From: CAZRUM01 sp964603435
GTDB taxonomy: Bacteria > Patescibacteriota > Patescibacteriia > Magasanikbacterales > UBA922
DNA length: 31,006 nucleotides
Assembly: GCA_964603435.1 (NCBI GenBank)
Contig: CAZRUM010000010.1
Span: 1-31,006, forward strand
Reading direction: 5' to 3'
The notes under the pieces: model-generated
Database searches by the model: none
What the model saw: only the letters and a program-made list of their open reading frames with translations
Told to the model about the DNA's origin: nothing
Translations under genes and position numbers: made by a program
Shown: piece after piece, positions 29,656-31,006 of the stretch
Position numbering within the stretch: the stretch's first letter is position 1
Layout: each line of letters opens with the position of its first letter

Positions 29656-30251
29656 GAAACACTTCCTTCTGGTGGTTGTGGTGACCAACATTCATCACAG
29701 CGAGGTTCGTACTGTTCGGCCCCGCCAGGTGATATTTGGTTTTTCCCTTGAGTGAGTCTCTGAGTGTGGAGCGCTGGGCTTCCACATCGGGCGCAAGCGG
29801 CTGTGAGGTGGAGAATTTTTAGGGGCTTTCCTCCCCGTATTATTTCAGGGAGAGCCCCGAAGTCTTTCCCACGGAAATCTTCGGCCAAACCAGCCATCAC
29901 GACAAGCCGTGTTAGGCTGATTTCCGAAATCTTCGCCATTATTTTTGGGGAAAGGAATTGTACCTCATCCACGAAAATCGCTTGCGGATTTTCGTGGAAG
30001 ATTAGCCCCTCCAAACTTATCACGTCATCTGAAATAAGGTGGCAAGTCCTGCTTTGCCCATCGTGGGTACTGATGTGTGTACCTCGGACAGAAGTGTCCG
30101 TCTTGGGTTTAAGTGTCAGAGTTCTCAGTTCTATTTTTTCTGCTTGTACCAGGTGTCTAAGCAGAAGAGTGGACTTTCCGCAGAACATTGGACCAATTAT
30201 TAGAATTAGCCCTTTTGTAGGGAGACAGATATTTCTGGTTTGGTCGGACAT
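29643..30251 (-). CDS. tdk: Thymidine kinase (type II, TK1-like)
   Basis: Phosphorylates thymidine with ATP. 202 aa. P-loop GPMFCGKST (usual GPMFSGKST); Walker B IFVDEVQFL; the lasso region AGLAEDFRGKDFGALPEI; zinc Cys pairs CARC and CDEC with the loop between them. The ATG at 30251 follows a strong AAGGAGGAAGGGAG Shine-Dalgarno region. Surrounded by GC-rich, hairpin-rich sequence, unlike the thyA-tmk genes. It would give a salvage route in parallel with ThyA. The tail SPQPPEGSVSWNV is longer than usual and overlaps the next gene. Confidence 0.93.
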   Translation of the reverse strand: MSDQTRNICLPTKGLILIIGPMFCGKSTLLLRHLVQAEKIELRTLTLKPKTDTSVRGTHISTHDGQSRTCHLISDDVISLEGLIFHENPQAIFVDEVQFLSPKIMAKISEISLTRLVVMAGLAEDFRGKDFGALPEIIRGGKPLKILHLTAACARCGSPALHTQRLTQGKNQISPGGAEQYEPRCDECWSPQPPEGSVSWNV

Positions 30252-30291
30252 TTTATCTCCCTTCCTCCTTCTTTTTTTTGTAAGCTTGTTC

Positions 30292-30331
30292 CCAACCCAA
30301 CATTCCTTTTAAAAAGAAAAACTAGGTTGGG
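30292..30331. repeat. 40-nt palindromic repeat, copy 2
   Basis: Identical to 29343-29382. Followed (plus strand) by the GC hairpin at 30334-30362, as copy 1 is by the large hairpin at 29384. It forms part of the tdk leader on the minus strand. Confidence 0.9.
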
Positions 30332-30333
30332 AA

Positions 30334-30362
30334 GGGGCGACGGATATCCAGTCCGTCGCCCC
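30334..30362. other. GC-rich hairpin after the second dUTPase-like gene
   Basis: GGGGCGACGGA (30334-30344) pairs perfectly with TCCGTCGCCCC (30352-30362). On the minus strand it follows the dUTPase-like gene, and the 40-nt repeat comes directly after. It is probably a 3' stabiliser or terminator, though the T run lies about a dozen bases away. Confidence 0.65.
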
Positions 30363-30395
30363 ACCTGCACTAGGCAGGTAGTGAGACCTCTCCAC

Positions 30396-30935
30396 TTAGG
30401 CGATGAGGTCTTTGTTGTCGTTGTCGTTGTCCGCTGCCCCGTAGCGCTTCTGTCCGCGCTCGGTGCCTGCCTCGATGGTGCCGTGGTTGACGACCACGAC
30501 GTCGGCCGGGCAGACGGGGCGGAGGATGAGCTGTACGAACGATTTCTTTCCGTCGATCACAACGGGAACATTGCTCACGTTGCGGACGGAGAAGACAGAG
30601 CCGGCCGGATCGTTCGGGTTGGGGCGGTAGCCCCAGTCGTAGACGATAGCGGCGGGCTCGATGCCCTCCCACGCCCGGCTGGTCTTGGCGACCACGTCGG
30701 GACTCCATCCTACCGGCGCCTGGAAGGTCAGGCCTGTGGGAATGCGGATGACCTCCCCGGGCTTGAGGGTGTAGGGGAAGTTCGGGTACTTGTCCGACAG
30801 GTCGGACAAGTCGACTGGGTACACGTCGTACCCAGAGTCGGCGGAATGTTTGCGGTCGGGGATTCGACCGCCGCGCTTCTTCGCATTTGGGTGGATACTG
30901 AAGAGAAATTCCAGTCGCTCACTCCGTTCACTCAT
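30396..30935 (-). CDS. Divergent dUTPase-family protein (second copy)
   Basis: 179 aa, longer than the 141-aa resident Dut. Family motifs are recognisable: DSGYDVYPVD (I), VVAKTSRAWEGI (II, TS for SS), AIVYDWGYRPNP (III) and GKKSFVQLILRPV (IV). Motif V is only RGQKRYGAAD and lacks GSTG, and the tail is acidic (DNDNDNKD). It could be a dUTPase, a dCTP deaminase relative or a nucleotide-sensing relative without full activity. The ATG at 30935 has AAGGAAG 6 nt upstream; a TTG at 30941 touches the Shine-Dalgarno and is rejected. GC-rich codons, as in the tdk cassette. Confidence 0.8.
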   Translation of the reverse strand: MSERSERLEFLFSIHPNAKKRGGRIPDRKHSADSGYDVYPVDLSDLSDKYPNFPYTLKPGEVIRIPTGLTFQAPVGWSPDVVAKTSRAWEGIEPAAIVYDWGYRPNPNDPAGSVFSVRNVSNVPVVIDGKKSFVQLILRPVCPADVVVVNHGTIEAGTERGQKRYGAADNDNDNKDLIA

Positions 30936-31006
30936 GGTCAACTTCCTTCTTGTTTGTCCCGTCGTTATCCGTCAGCCACCATGGCAAGACAGTCTTTGAC
31001 GAGTCC
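30936..31006 (-). promoter_or_regulatory. Structured leader of the second dUTPase-like gene (promoter outside)
   Basis: On the minus strand CGTCA and TGACG bracket an AAGA/TCTT arm, followed by AAGGAAG 6 nt before ATG 30935. No promoter is seen before the window ends. Confidence 0.4.

Noticed and set aside
30250..30307. Leader peptide MLGW... within the 40-nt repeat before tdk.
   Set aside because: The purine stretch touches the ATG with no spacing, and copy 1 gives only MLGW and stop with no gene logic.
29343..30331. Integron attC sites: the 40-nt repeats contain ACCCAAC and GTTGGGT, fitting RYYYAAC/GTTRRRY.
   Set aside because: They are shorter than known attC sites, the base after the core in copy 2 breaks the consensus, the other cassettes lack the motif, and no integrase is in the window. 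Worth a profile check, not a call.
1..31006. Alternative genetic code (UGA as glycine, as in SR1/Gracilibacteria).
   Set aside because: Conserved proteins contain no in-frame TGA, and TGA ends the zinc-finger gene and others.
1..31006. CRISPR array.
   Set aside because: Repeats are palindromic and isolated; no set of evenly spaced direct repeats and no cas gene.

Overview
The window is AT-rich bacterial DNA. The gene content suggests a member of the Candidate Phyla Radiation (Patescibacteria, Parcubacteria-like). Pointers are short genes with very short leaders and no Shine-Dalgarno sequence, a lone PilB with a baseplate-J-like anchored protein, ThrRS lacking a TGS domain, a GxxExxY protein, and many small palindromic repeats. 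There is no rRNA gene, so the lineage is inference. A 100-N gap at 6598-6697 shows this is a scaffold; the standard genetic code fits.

Layout. 1-1488: 3' part of ftsH and its terminator. 1501-2173: a GC-rich single-gene cassette. 2202-6477: membrane protein, pilB between two related palindromic repeats, and a baseplate-J-like protein. 6524-7158: a second GC-rich cassette, broken by the gap. 7320-9415: thrS behind a very compact T-box and a 95-nt repeat. 9386-13292: a small unknown gene, then miaB, a GxxExxY element, miaA and an unknown gene. 13264-20726: a pyrimidine cluster on the minus strand (pyrB, pyrI, pyrC, an OTCase-like transcarbamylase, pyrD, pyrK, pyrE, pyrF), interrupted at 18677-19165 by a third GC-rich cassette on the plus strand. 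20731-22456: gatB. 22474-27140: a membrane protein plus the dTMP pathway (tmk, folA, thyA, dut, a P-loop kinase, dCMP deaminase). 27156-27981: rplA with a structured leader. 28004-29322: HD phosphohydrolase, an unknown protein and a MazG-like protein. 29343-31006: a GC-rich group with thymidine kinase, a zinc-finger miniprotein and a second dUTPase-like protein.

How the genes work together. Carbamoyl-aspartate to UMP is covered by PyrB/I, PyrC, PyrD/K, PyrE and PyrF; carAB is not in the window. dUMP can come from dCMP (deaminase) or dUTP (two dUTPase-family proteins). It becomes dTMP through ThyA, with DHFR recycling the folate, then dTDP through Tmk. Tdk gives salvage; MazG and HD proteins may trim nucleotide pools. 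MiaA and MiaB act in sequence on tRNA A37.

The main puzzle is two gene styles. Resident genes are AT-rich with near-leaderless starts. Five or six dispersed genes are GC-rich, have strong Shine-Dalgarno sequences and elaborate hairpins, and in three cases their own TTGACA-17-TATxxT-type promoter. They look like acquired one-gene cassettes. The leader of the one inside the pyrimidine cluster can fold into two mutually exclusive hairpins, one of which hides its ribosome binding site.
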